Assembly: GCA_021604265.1 (NCBI GenBank)
Contig: BQIY01000066.1
Span: forward strand, 1 to 8,806
Direction: 5' to 3'
Length of the DNA stretch: 8,806 nt
Source of the DNA: Nitrospirales bacterium
GTDB lineage: Bacteria > Nitrospirota > Nitrospiria > Nitrospirales > UBA8639
In this document: one piece after another, positions 1 through 7,221 of the stretch
How positions within the stretch are numbered: the stretch's first letter is position 1
How the letters are laid out: the number at the start of each line of letters is the position of its first letter
Translations under genes and position numbers: made by a program
The notes under the pieces: model-generated
What the model saw: the letters and a program-made list of their open reading frames with translations, nothing else
Told to the model about the DNA's origin: nothing
Database searches by the model: none

Positions 1-37
1 GGATTGGCCTCAGATCAAGAAGAGATACGGAGACGCT

Positions 38-376
38 ATGCCTGGAACAGTCGAAAACGTCACAGACGAAAACTACGAAGAGTTTAAACAAGCCGCTGGG
101 TCTGTGGTCGCCTACGGTATTGCCTCCTGCGATCCTTGCCAAGCCTACGATCCTATTTTAGAGGAAACCGCTGCTCAATACTCGAATGTTCGAATCGGCA
201 AAGCGAAGATGCATGTTCCCGGTAAATGTCGCGAAATTAAGAAGCAACATACCTTCGAAACCTATCCCACCACCCACTTCTTTTCCAATGGAACGCTCGT
301 TCTGATCCGTGAAGGGAAACTCGAAAGTGCTGAATTGGCAAGTCTGATTACCCAGTATTTGCCAATAAACTCTTAA
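38..376 (+). CDS. Thioredoxin-fold protein with CDPC active site (possibly 5'-incomplete)
   Basis: A 112-residue protein of typical thioredoxin length. C31-D-P-C34 sits where thioredoxins carry CGPC, and Y76-P77-T78 gives the cis-proline loop that faces the active site. This fits thiol-disulfide exchange or a redox-sensing role. It departs from classical thioredoxin: the tryptophan before the first Cys is S30, and the residues aligning with E. coli Asp26 and Trp28 are Ala25 and Gly27, so its redox behaviour may differ. An extra Cys64 is present. No signal peptide is visible from this start, so it is probably cytoplasmic. ATG 38 is preceded by GGAG at 29-32 (spacing 5), and the fold starts soon after the Met, which supports this start. 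However, the frame is open to base 2, so the real protein could begin outside the window. The TAA stop (374-376) lies inside the TTAA that borders the downstream element. No functional link to the PKS cluster is evident. Confidence 0.8.
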   Translation: MPGTVENVTDENYEEFKQAAGSVVAYGIASCDPCQAYDPILEETAAQYSNVRIGKAKMHVPGKCREIKKQHTFETYPTTHFFSNGTLVLIREGKLESAELASLITQYLPINS

Positions 377-389
377 GGGTACTTCTAAA
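373..389 (+). repeat. Left terminal inverted repeat
   Basis: Reads TTAAGGGTACTTCTAAA. It pairs with 670-686 in inverted orientation, with mismatches only at the two positions after TTAAGG. The first four bases are the putative target duplication and include the stop codon of the thioredoxin-fold gene. Confidence 0.7.
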
Positions 390-669
390 CCCCATCCTTT
401 TCCGGCGATGGCGGCTTCAGCCACGTGTTCAGGTTCTCATGTATGCGCCTCTCGCCGTGTTGATCGACCGCTCAAGCTCGAGACGGTTCTGTGCCGTCTT
501 CGTGGCCCCTACCCACTGTCACAGTTCTTGGCTCGCATTGGCTGTCATCGTAGCCCATGGGGCACATGGCCGTCTCTGTCCAAGCCGACGAAACAGAAGA
601 TGAGACAAGGCCCGAGACGAGGCGGTGTTGCTCGTGCGACTTCCTTGCACTCACGAAAAAACCCTAATT

Positions 670-686
670 TTTAGAAGTGTCCTTAA
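670..686 (-). repeat. Right terminal inverted repeat
   Basis: On the minus strand it reads TTAAGGACACTTCTAAA, matching the left end at 15 of 17 positions. The last four plus-strand bases (683-686, TTAA) are the second copy of the putative target duplication. Confidence 0.7.
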
Positions 687-716
687 TTTATTTCTGCTAT
701 CCATATTTCGTATACA

Positions 717-750
717 AACAGATACGCACTGTTATCTGAACAGATACGCA
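717..750. promoter_or_regulatory. Operator-like cluster of CAGATA/TATCTG half-sites
   Basis: AACAGATACGCA occurs perfectly twice, at 717-728 and 739-750, a 22-bp period or about two helical turns. Between them an inverted TATCTG (733-738) makes the 14-bp inverted repeat TATCTGAACAGATA (733-746) with the second copy. The three half-sites are 719-724 (+), 733-738 (-) and 741-746 (+). This arrangement is typical of binding sites for a dimeric transcription factor. The regulator and whether it activates or represses are unknown. The cluster lies about 265 bp before the PKS start and just outside the mobile element. Confidence 0.4.
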
Positions 751-908
751 ACGCCTTTCAGCTCGCGATAGTTTTTCATGTCGACGACCTAGTTCGGCCC
801 TCATTCCATCATTGTTACTCCTACTTGTTTGCCTCTCGATGTATTTTGGCATTTCAATTGCTGTGTTGTTCGGAGAAGATTACGAGAGTCATACCGTAGG
901 AAAATATT

Positions 909-938
909 TTGTAAATGCATAGAAAAAGAAACGATAAC
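909..938 (+). promoter_or_regulatory. Weak sigma-70-like promoter candidate
   Basis: TTGTAA (909-914) is followed after 18 bases by GATAAC (933-938). Each hexamer matches its consensus at 4 of 6 positions. This would put the transcript start near 945, about 70 bases before the PKS start codon. It is the best pair I found in the leader, but chance pairs of this quality are common in AT-rich DNA. Confidence 0.2.
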
Positions 939-999
939 GATGATGGCATGTGTGGCACATCGTGGTTGTCGATCAACACGCATTGAAGAATTGCGTAAC

Positions 1000-1008
1000 A
1001 GGAGGAGG
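1000..1008 (+). promoter_or_regulatory. Strong ribosome binding site of the PKS gene
   Basis: AGGAGGAGG ends five bases before ATG 1014 and is an extended match to the anti-Shine-Dalgarno sequence. It fixes the PKS start and suggests efficient translation. The AOS and exporter genes have much weaker sites. Confidence 0.8.
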
Positions 1009-1013
1009 CATAC

Positions 1014-4000
1014 ATGACGACGTTGAGTAATCAAAAGGTAGCCATTATTGGAATGGGATGTCGGTTTCCAGGTGAGTCTGATAGTCCAGAACAGTTTTGG
1101 CACCTCATGAAGGATCAACGGAACGCCGTCGGACACATTCCTGCATTGCGCTGGGATATGAATCGATTCTATAGCCGTCAAAGCGCGGCGTCCGCGAAGT
1201 CCTATGTGAATCAAGGCCATTTCATTAATTGGGATTATAAAGAGTTTGACGCAGGGTTTTTTAATTTTGCACCAATCGAAGTGGAATATTTTGATCCTCA
1301 ACAACGGTTACTCCTTGAAGTATCTTGGGAAGCAATGGAAAACGCCGGTCTTGATGTCTCGACGCTCACCGGGACAGATGTGGGTGTCTATATTGGTGGA
1401 TTTACATTGGATCATATGTTGAATCAATTTGGGAGTGGCGGACGAAGTACGATTGGGGCTCATAGTGCGGCTGGCGCCACGTTAACCATCCTGTCCAATC
1501 GATTGTCCTATGCGTATGACTTACGAGGACCTAGTATTTCCGTCGATACCGCCTGTTCTTCTTCACTTGTTGTCTTATCCTACGCGGTAAGTGATATGCG
1601 AGCCGGTCGATGTCATATGGCACTTGTTGGTGGTGTCAATATGATGCTCAGGCCGGAATATCCTATTGCCATGTCCAAAGGGCAGTTTCTGGCGCGGGAT
1701 GGACGGTCGAAAAGTTTTGATCATCGTGCAGACGGGTATGGTAGAGGCGAGGGAGCAGGAATTGTTGTACTCAAATTTCTTGAGGATGCCTTACGCGATG
1801 GTGATCGTGTTTTTGCGGTGATTGATGCCGCTGGTGTGAATCAAGATGGACGAACCAACGGAATTACCGTTCCGAATCCCGAGTCTCAAGAAACTCTCAT
1901 GCGGAAGATGGTTGCCGAAGCTGGTATTCATCCGAGCAGTGTGCAGTATGTCGAGGCCCATGGGACAGGGACGCCGGTCGGCGATCCCATTGAAGCCAAA
2001 GCCATTGCGAGTGTCTATGGTAGATCAAGACAAGATCTCTGTCGAATTGGATCAGTCAAAAGTAACATTGGTCATTTGGAGGCGGCAGCCGGTGTGGCTG
2101 GCCTGATTAAAGCCTGTTTAGTACTGAATGAAAATCAAGTGCCGCCACTAGCCACATTAGAACAACCTAATCCAGATATTCCTTTTGGCGAAAATGGTCT
2201 TGCGTTAGCAGACTCTCTATCCACTCTGACTACAAACGGAGAGACACGAAGAGTGGCGATCAATGCTTTTGGATATGGCGGAACAAATGCGCATGCTATC
2301 TTGAGTTTGGATCATTATCGCGTGCCTCAACGATCAGAGCCGTCTTTCAAATCGTCAAAAAGCTTTCAACTTCTTCCGCTATCTGCACGGGATGAGAATG
2401 CATTGCGTGGATTAGCGTTGACATATGCGAATCTTTTAAGAAATAACGATGAGACTCTTGAGGATACTGTATATTCGATGGCTTGCCGACGTACGCATTT
2501 ATCCCATCGGTTGGCCATTTGGGGAGATACGCGAGAAGACTTAGAAGAGGGGCTTAACACTTTTGCGAAAGAAGGCATAGTGCAAAATGGGACTCAAGGG
2601 AGCCAGCCGTTTAAAGGTCAACGGCAACCGGTATTTGTCTACACCGGTATGGGACCACAATGGTGGGGAATGGGGCAAGAGTTGTATCGATATCATGCGG
2701 TCTTTAAACATGCTGTGGATGAAGCCGATGAAATATTTCGAGAAATTTCTGGATTCTCAATTCTCAACGAAATGTCAAAAGATGAAGCGACCTCACGTAT
2801 AACAGAAACCCACATAGCCCAACCAGCAAATTTTGTCTTGCAGTATGCATTAACTCAAGCCCTACGTGCGGAAGGTGTCGTTCCTGCTGCCGTCGTTGGA
2901 CATTCAGTTGGTGAAATTTCTTCCGCCTGGGCCTCGGGTATGTTGAGTCTGCATGATGCCCTTCTTGTTGCGTGTCATCGCAGCCGTATTCAGGCGAAGG
3001 CTGCAGGAAGCGGTGGCATGTTGGCTGTCGGGCTTCGCTATGATGATGTCTATGCTTACGTTGCTGAGAGTCAGGGAACTGTCAGTATCGCGGCGGTTAA
3101 CAGTCCGACCAGTATCACTCTCGCTGGTGATCAGAGTTATCTCAATAACATTCAGGTTGAACTGGAGAAGCGAGAGATATTTGCCCGTCCGCTACGAGTG
3201 GAAGTTCCTTATCATAGTCCGATGATGGAGCCATTAAAGCCAGAGTTGCGAGAGGCGTTGTCCTCACTCAAGCCAAATATTCCCCGTGTTCCTCTCTACT
3301 CGACCGTGACGGGAGGCCTGGCTCACGATACACCTTTTAACGCCGAATATTGGTGTCGGAATGTGCGCGAACCTGTGTTTTTTGCCAAGGCCATTGGTGC
3401 GTTATTGAATGATGACTATACCGTCTTTATTGAAGTCGGACCTCATCCTGTTCTACGAAATTCGTTGAAGGAAGTGTTGGCTGAACACAATGTCGACGGG
3501 CGCATTGTGGAATCGTTCAATCGTAAGAAATCTGAGCAGACGTCGTTTCGCCGATGTATTGCGGATGTCTATGCGCAGGGTGGAGATCTGCAATGGGAGG
3601 CACGTCATCCAACTGGCCAATTTGTCTCTTTGCCAAACTATCCGTGGCAGCGACAACAGTTATGGCGTGAGTCCGAACGGCAGCGGCGTGATCGGCTGCA
3701 TGATATCGCACGGCCCATCCTTGGGATACAAGAGCAGGGAATGAATGTGTGGCGCATGGACTTGGCAGACTATCGTCTTGATTATTTGGCAGATCATGTC
3801 GTGGACGGGATTGCCATCATGCCTGCCGCCGGTTATCTGGAAGCCATGCTGCAATCGGCTTCAGTTGTCAATACGGATGCGAAAGGCAGCTATCGTTTGA
3901 CTGATATTTCTATCGAGAAAGCATTGGTGCTTGGGATTGATAAACCACTGTATTTAGAAACACGGATGGATTCTGATGGCAGGCGTGTTGCCGTGCATAG

Positions 4001-7000
4001 TTTTAATGATGGGGATCCAACCCAGAACACCTGTCATGCGAGTTGTCAGGTCTATCCGTTAATCGGAAATCAAGAAGAGTATCTGGATATCAATGACATC
4101 TCAACGGAAGAAACGCGTGAAGCCACGGAGGTCTATGAAGGGTTTGAGAAATTTTCATTGCAGTATGGTCCGTTATTTCAACCAATCCGCCATGTGCATT
4201 TTCGTGCGAATCGTCAAGAAGTCATTGCGTACCTCCAACTTCCAACAAGTTTGGAAAAGACAAACAAAGACTATATCGCTCATCCGTGCTTACTCGATGG
4301 TTGCTTTCAGACAGTTTTAAGTCTATTGGACTCCAAGGATGGGGCATTTCTTCCAACGGGGATTCGAGATCTGCGAATATTCCAGCCTTTGTCCGATCGG
4401 TTCTGGTGTCGAGGAGTTCTGAAACATCGAGGTCCTCGTGTTGTGGAATGCGATGTAACGCTTATCAGTGAAAGTGGTCTTGTGATCGCACGAATTGACG
4501 GCTTGATGTGTACGGCGCTTCAACCAAAACGTCAGGATCGCGAATATCCGACTGGTGATCATATGTATCGTTGGACTCATGCCGCATTACCTCACCATGA
4601 TCGTCCGAGTCGTACGTGGTTGGTTCTGACAGATGATGAAGTGGGTGCACAAACAACCTTGTGCGCCATGGTCGAACAGGAGGGGCAGGATCGTGTGGTG
4701 CTTAGAAACTGGAATGCAGAAATGTGTTCAACGCTTGTCACGCAAACAGCGTGTGATGCGATCGTATTCATGGCACGTTCCGGATTTGATGATTCTTATG
4801 ATGTCACTGGTGAATTAGCTGCGGCGGCTTTGCTTCGTACGCTACAGGCTTTGGCCACGCGACATGATACTCCCCGTATTTACGTGGTGACACGGGGAGC
4901 ATTTCGCATCGATGACCAAGATGCTCCCACGATTCCAGCACAAGGAACGCTCATCGGATTAACACGTGTTGCACTGAATGAACTCGGACAATTTAGGCCG
5001 ACGACGATTGACTTGCCGCGTTTCATTGATCATGCAACAACGGCAATGCTGGTCCACGAGTTGAGGGCTGACGATGAAAAAGATGAAGTGGCTTTTCGTC
5101 AACATGCACGTTTTTACTCTGAACTTGGTGCGAGCAATATCTTTGTACGAAGTGCAGAGAGAGAGCTGAAGTCTGCCGATGGTGATCGATTTTCTTTGAA
5201 GAACGATTCCCGTTCAGGAACCATCAAGGCGTCATGTGCGCTTATGAGTCGTCTCAAGAGCGGAGAAATTGAACTCAAGATTGAAGCGTCATCGCTAAGT
5301 AGCGTTGCGGCTATGGAACAGTTAGAGGGAGTCGATGATCAAGGTCGGCTCATGACCGTTTGTGGACGTATCTCACGAATGGATTCTGAGTGCCAGGACT
5401 TTATGATTGACGATCGTGTATGTGGATTTGTCCCTGCTGCACTTGCGAGTCACATATCTGTCCCGTTACGCGAAGCGTTACTTGTCCACGTTGAAGAGGC
5501 CATTCCTGCTGAGACTGCGGTGTGTCGTGCTCTGCAGTCGTTGGCCAGGCGCATGCTCGATAGAGTGGAGGTCCGAGCTGGGGAACGCGCATTAGTGTGC
5601 GTCAATGTCCTAGGTCGTGCGGTGGCGGAACAACTTCAGAGTCGAGGAGTCGAGGTTGAACCCTTTCCTGCGCAGTCGTCGCAATGGACAATGACTGCTC
5701 TTCAGCAGGCGCAGACCGCTGGGGCCTTCAGTATTCTTGTGGCTCCACTGACCGAATGGGAGCCAATTTTTGGCTATGAAGGACTGTCGGTTGGTGGATG
5801 TTTGATTGATGTGGGTTTTGAAAAGAAAGGGCATTTTGAACCACTGAGTTGTGGCTCGAGGGTCGGTCAATTAATTCGAATGGATCCACGAGTGGAGATG
5901 CAACGATATCGTCAACAGATGCATGATGCCTTACAAGAGGCGCTTTGGAGCACCCCGGGTCATCTTCCCATGATTGACAGTATAGATGTGGCGGACATGG
6001 AGTCTTGTGACGCTCGTATCATGGCTCAACGTGATCAGGTAACGGTGAGCTATGGTAGTGAAACCATGATAAAAGCTGAGGCAGTGGATTCACCGAATAT
6101 CAAGGAGGATGCTGCATATATCATCACTGGAGCTTTTGGAGGGCTCGGGAAAGAGACGGCGAAATGGCTGGCAGCCCATGGTGCGGGACATCTCATGTTG
6201 GTCGGGCGCTCAGCCGGTCAGAGTCAAGTGGATCAAGTGTTTATGCAAGAACTCGAACGGATGGGATGTCAGGTTTCTGTATGTGCGTGTGACATTGCGG
6301 ACGCTGTACAGGTTGAAAAGCTTATGGTCAAGCTATCGGCATGCGAACATCCATTGCGAGGGATTTTTCATGCTGCAGGAATCATCGATGATAAACCTAT
6401 TGTAGACATGAGTGATCAGGATCTCTTAAGCGTGATGCGTCCTAAGGCCTTAGGAGCATGGAATCTCCATTGTGCCACGGTTGAGTGTAAGCTTGACCAT
6501 TTCGTGTTGTTTTCCTCGATCTCTGTGTTGGTAGGGAACAGCAATCAGGCTAACTACGCTGCGGCCAATGGATTTCTCGATAGTCTTGCGTCTTTTCGTC
6601 GAGCTCATGGCTTAGCTGGCTTGAGTGTCAATTGGGGAGCCATCGAGACCGTTGGTATGCTGAGTCGGGATGCCATGATTGGTCAACATTTGCGGCAGAT
6701 CGGACTGTCGCCTATTTCCTTTGATGCTGGGTTAATCGGTCTTGAGCGGGCGATTTCAGAAGGTGTGACACAGATTGGCATCGCGGACTTTTCAGATTGG
6801 AGTCGATGGGCTCGATACGAAACATACGGTGGACGTTCACCGAGGTTTCGCACGCTGGTTGAAGCAGCGAGAGCAAAGGATGATGATTCGGCTCAAACAG
6901 GGCTTCGTGGAAAGCTAGCGATTTTAGAGCCTCCGCAACGCCAAGAAATCTTAGGAGGGCTGTTGAAAGAAATCTTTGCGACGAAATTGAAAATGTCTTC

Positions 7001-7199
7001 TGCGCAGGTGGACCCCAAGTGTCCAATCGAGTCCCTGGGCGTGGACTCCCTGATGGCTACAGAGATTCAAGGTACGATTAGTGACACGTTAGGCATTTCG
7101 GTCTCAGTTCTCGATCTCGTCGGTGGCGGGTCGATTGCCAAATTAGCCCTCAAGTCTCTCGAGCAAATGCAGTTTGAAGTGGCATGTGATGCCGCATAA
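1014..7199 (+). CDS. Type I polyketide synthase, KS-AT-DH-(psiER)-KR-ACP, no thioesterase
   Basis: A single-module type I PKS of 2061 residues, probably iterative. KS (about 7-430): C181 in DTACSSS, H316 in EAHGTGT, H354 in KSNIGH. AT (about 539-825): nucleophile S631 in GHSVGE and H734 in VPYHS; the motifs favour malonyl-CoA over methylmalonyl-CoA. The linker LPNYPWQR follows. DH (about 899-1168): H928 in HxxxGxxxxP, YGPLF, and D1095 in DGCFQ. A structural KR subdomain (about 1201-1380) and a decayed ER (about 1403-1680) come next. KR (about 1700-1890): TGAFGGLG (1705-1712), K1811, S1835, Y1848, N1852; D1793 in the IIDD motif and no A-type Trp indicate a B-type (3R-hydroxyl) reductase that suits the DH. 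ACP (about 1968-2048): phosphopantetheine site S2012 in GVDSL. The protein ends soon after the ACP, so release must occur in trans, most plausibly by the AOS encoded 22 bp downstream. There is no loading module, so the starter is unknown. The start is set by the strong ribosome site. Confidence 0.96.
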   Translation: MTTLSNQKVAIIGMGCRFPGESDSPEQFWHLMKDQRNAVGHIPALRWDMNRFYSRQSAASAKSYVNQGHFINWDYKEFDAGFFNFAPIEVEYFDPQQRLLLEVSWEAMENAGLDVSTLTGTDVGVYIGGFTLDHMLNQFGSGGRSTIGAHSAAGATLTILSNRLSYAYDLRGPSISVDTACSSSLVVLSYAVSDMRAGRCHMALVGGVNMMLRPEYPIAMSKGQFLARDGRSKSFDHRADGYGRGEGAGIVVLKFLEDALRDGDRVFAVIDAAGVNQDGRTNGITVPNPESQETLMRKMVAEAGIHPSSVQYVEAHGTGTPVGDPIEAKAIASVYGRSRQDLCRIGSVKSNIGHLEAAAGVAGLIKACLVLNENQVPPLATLEQPNPDIPFGENGLALADSLSTLTTNGETRRVAINAFGYGGTNAHAILSLDHYRVPQRSEPSFKSSKSFQLLPLSARDENALRGLALTYANLLRNNDETLEDTVYSMACRRTHLSHRLAIWGDTREDLEEGLNTFAKEGIVQNGTQGSQPFKGQRQPVFVYTGMGPQWWGMGQELYRYHAVFKHAVDEADEIFREISGFSILNEMSKDEATSRITETHIAQPANFVLQYALTQALRAEGVVPAAVVGHSVGEISSAWASGMLSLHDALLVACHRSRIQAKAAGSGGMLAVGLRYDDVYAYVAESQGTVSIAAVNSPTSITLAGDQSYLNNIQVELEKREIFARPLRVEVPYHSPMMEPLKPELREALSSLKPNIPRVPLYSTVTGGLAHDTPFNAEYWCRNVREPVFFAKAIGALLNDDYTVFIEVGPHPVLRNSLKEVLAEHNVDGRIVESFNRKKSEQTSFRRCIADVYAQGGDLQWEARHPTGQFVSLPNYPWQRQQLWRESERQRRDRLHDIARPILGIQEQGMNVWRMDLADYRLDYLADHVVDGIAIMPAAGYLEAMLQSASVVNTDAKGSYRLTDISIEKALVLGIDKPLYLETRMDSDGRRVAVHSFNDGDPTQNTCHASCQVYPLIGNQEEYLDINDISTEETREATEVYEGFEKFSLQYGPLFQPIRHVHFRANRQEVIAYLQLPTSLEKTNKDYIAHPCLLDGCFQTVLSLLDSKDGAFLPTGIRDLRIFQPLSDRFWCRGVLKHRGPRVVECDVTLISESGLVIARIDGLMCTALQPKRQDREYPTGDHMYRWTHAALPHHDRPSRTWLVLTDDEVGAQTTLCAMVEQEGQDRVVLRNWNAEMCSTLVTQTACDAIVFMARSGFDDSYDVTGELAAAALLRTLQALATRHDTPRIYVVTRGAFRIDDQDAPTIPAQGTLIGLTRVALNELGQFRPTTIDLPRFIDHATTAMLVHELRADDEKDEVAFRQHARFYSELGASNIFVRSAERELKSADGDRFSLKNDSRSGTIKASCALMSRLKSGEIELKIEASSLSSVAAMEQLEGVDDQGRLMTVCGRISRMDSECQDFMIDDRVCGFVPAALASHISVPLREALLVHVEEAIPAETAVCRALQSLARRMLDRVEVRAGERALVCVNVLGRAVAEQLQSRGVEVEPFPAQSSQWTMTALQQAQTAGAFSILVAPLTEWEPIFGYEGLSVGGCLIDVGFEKKGHFEPLSCGSRVGQLIRMDPRVEMQRYRQQMHDALQEALWSTPGHLPMIDSIDVADMESCDARIMAQRDQVTVSYGSETMIKAEAVDSPNIKEDAAYIITGAFGGLGKETAKWLAAHGAGHLMLVGRSAGQSQVDQVFMQELERMGCQVSVCACDIADAVQVEKLMVKLSACEHPLRGIFHAAGIIDDKPIVDMSDQDLLSVMRPKALGAWNLHCATVECKLDHFVLFSSISVLVGNSNQANYAAANGFLDSLASFRRAHGLAGLSVNWGAIETVGMLSRDAMIGQHLRQIGLSPISFDAGLIGLERAISEGVTQIGIADFSDWSRWARYETYGGRSPRFRTLVEAARAKDDDSAQTGLRGKLAILEPPQRQEILGGLLKEIFATKLKMSSAQVDPKCPIESLGVDSLMATEIQGTISDTLGISVSVLDLVGGGSIAKLALKSLEQMQFEVACDAA
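5220..6053 (+). other. Decayed enoylreductase (psiER) region inside the PKS
   Basis: Residues about 1403-1680 follow the path of a PKS enoylreductase in order. SGEIELKIEASSL (1416 on) resembles the GEVxxxVxAxxLN start. DDRVCGF and the following stretch resemble the GDRVMGL region and substrate-domain end. RAGERALV (from about 1521) matches the RPGERVLVH strand that leads into the cofactor fold, and CLIDVGF resembles the GGRFxEIGK strand. But the glycine-rich NADPH loop (normally near GGVGxAA) is replaced by NVLGRAVAEQL (1531-1541), and the NFRDV motif is lost (LSSVAAM). The region keeps its frame and length of about 280 residues, so it may still be structural. The alignment is by eye; the inference is that this PKS does not reduce the enoyl intermediate itself. 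Confidence 0.65.
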
Positions 7200-7221
7200 A
7201 TATTTTGTTAGCAATTGGTGA

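Larger units (their letters stand above)
373..686. mobile_element. MITE-like element with TTAA-bordered inverted ends
   Basis: The left end (373-389) and the reverse complement of the right end (670-686) match at 15 of 17 positions; both contain TTAAGG and ACTTCTAAA. If the outer TTAA on each side (373-376 and 683-686) is a target-site duplication, the element proper is 377-682, about 306 bp, with 13-bp ends matching at 11 of 13. The interior is about 58% GC by my count over 421-660, versus about 42% over 721-960, which suggests a separate origin. A TTAA duplication fits the YTAR target reported for IS5-family elements, and ends with CTTCTAAA recall that family, but this is from memory. The two internal ORFs (88 aa forward, 60 aa reverse) show no transposase motif. 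It would therefore be non-autonomous, a MITE or a decayed IS. Removing it restores a single TTAA and leaves the thioredoxin stop codon unchanged. Confidence 0.6.
687..1013 (+). other. Non-coding leader upstream of the PKS gene
   Basis: This 327-bp spacer has no convincing gene. It is AT-rich (about 42% GC by my count over 721-960). It contains the half-site cluster at 717-750, the 10-bp palindrome AAAATATTTT at 901-910, a weak promoter candidate at 909-938, a possible small hairpin at 937-963 (ACGATG pairing with CATCGT around a 15-base loop) and the Shine-Dalgarno at 1000-1008. A TTG-initiated frame (829-1017) would code for a Cys/Arg-rich, non-protein-like peptide with no Shine-Dalgarno, and I do not call it. 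The length and content suggest that this is where the cluster's expression is controlled. Confidence 0.5.

Noticed and set aside
480..500. Hairpin with 6-bp stem (AGACGG/CCGTCT, loop of 7) as a terminator for the thioredoxin gene
   Set aside because: It has no following T-run and lies about 100 bp past the stop inside the putative mobile element.
408..674. 88-codon forward ORF within the mobile element
   Set aside because: It has no recognisable transposase or other motif, starts and ends inside the element, and overlaps an equally open reverse frame; it looks like chance openness in GC-rich DNA.
953..969. TGGCAC followed by TTGT, resembling a sigma-54 promoter upstream of the PKS
   Set aside because: The second element is two bases too far from the first. 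Sigma-54 promoters have near-fixed GG-GC spacing, and at the correct position the sequence reads GGTT.
829..1017. TTG-initiated 62-codon frame whose TGA overlaps the PKS ATG (ATGA), suggesting a coupled leader peptide
   Set aside because: No Shine-Dalgarno, a Cys/Arg-rich composition unlike a protein, and the PKS already has its own very strong ribosome site, so coupling is not needed.
801..1304. 167-codon reverse ORF across the leader and the PKS start
   Set aside because: More than half of it is antisense to the conserved KS domain, and the translated protein has no recognisable fold.
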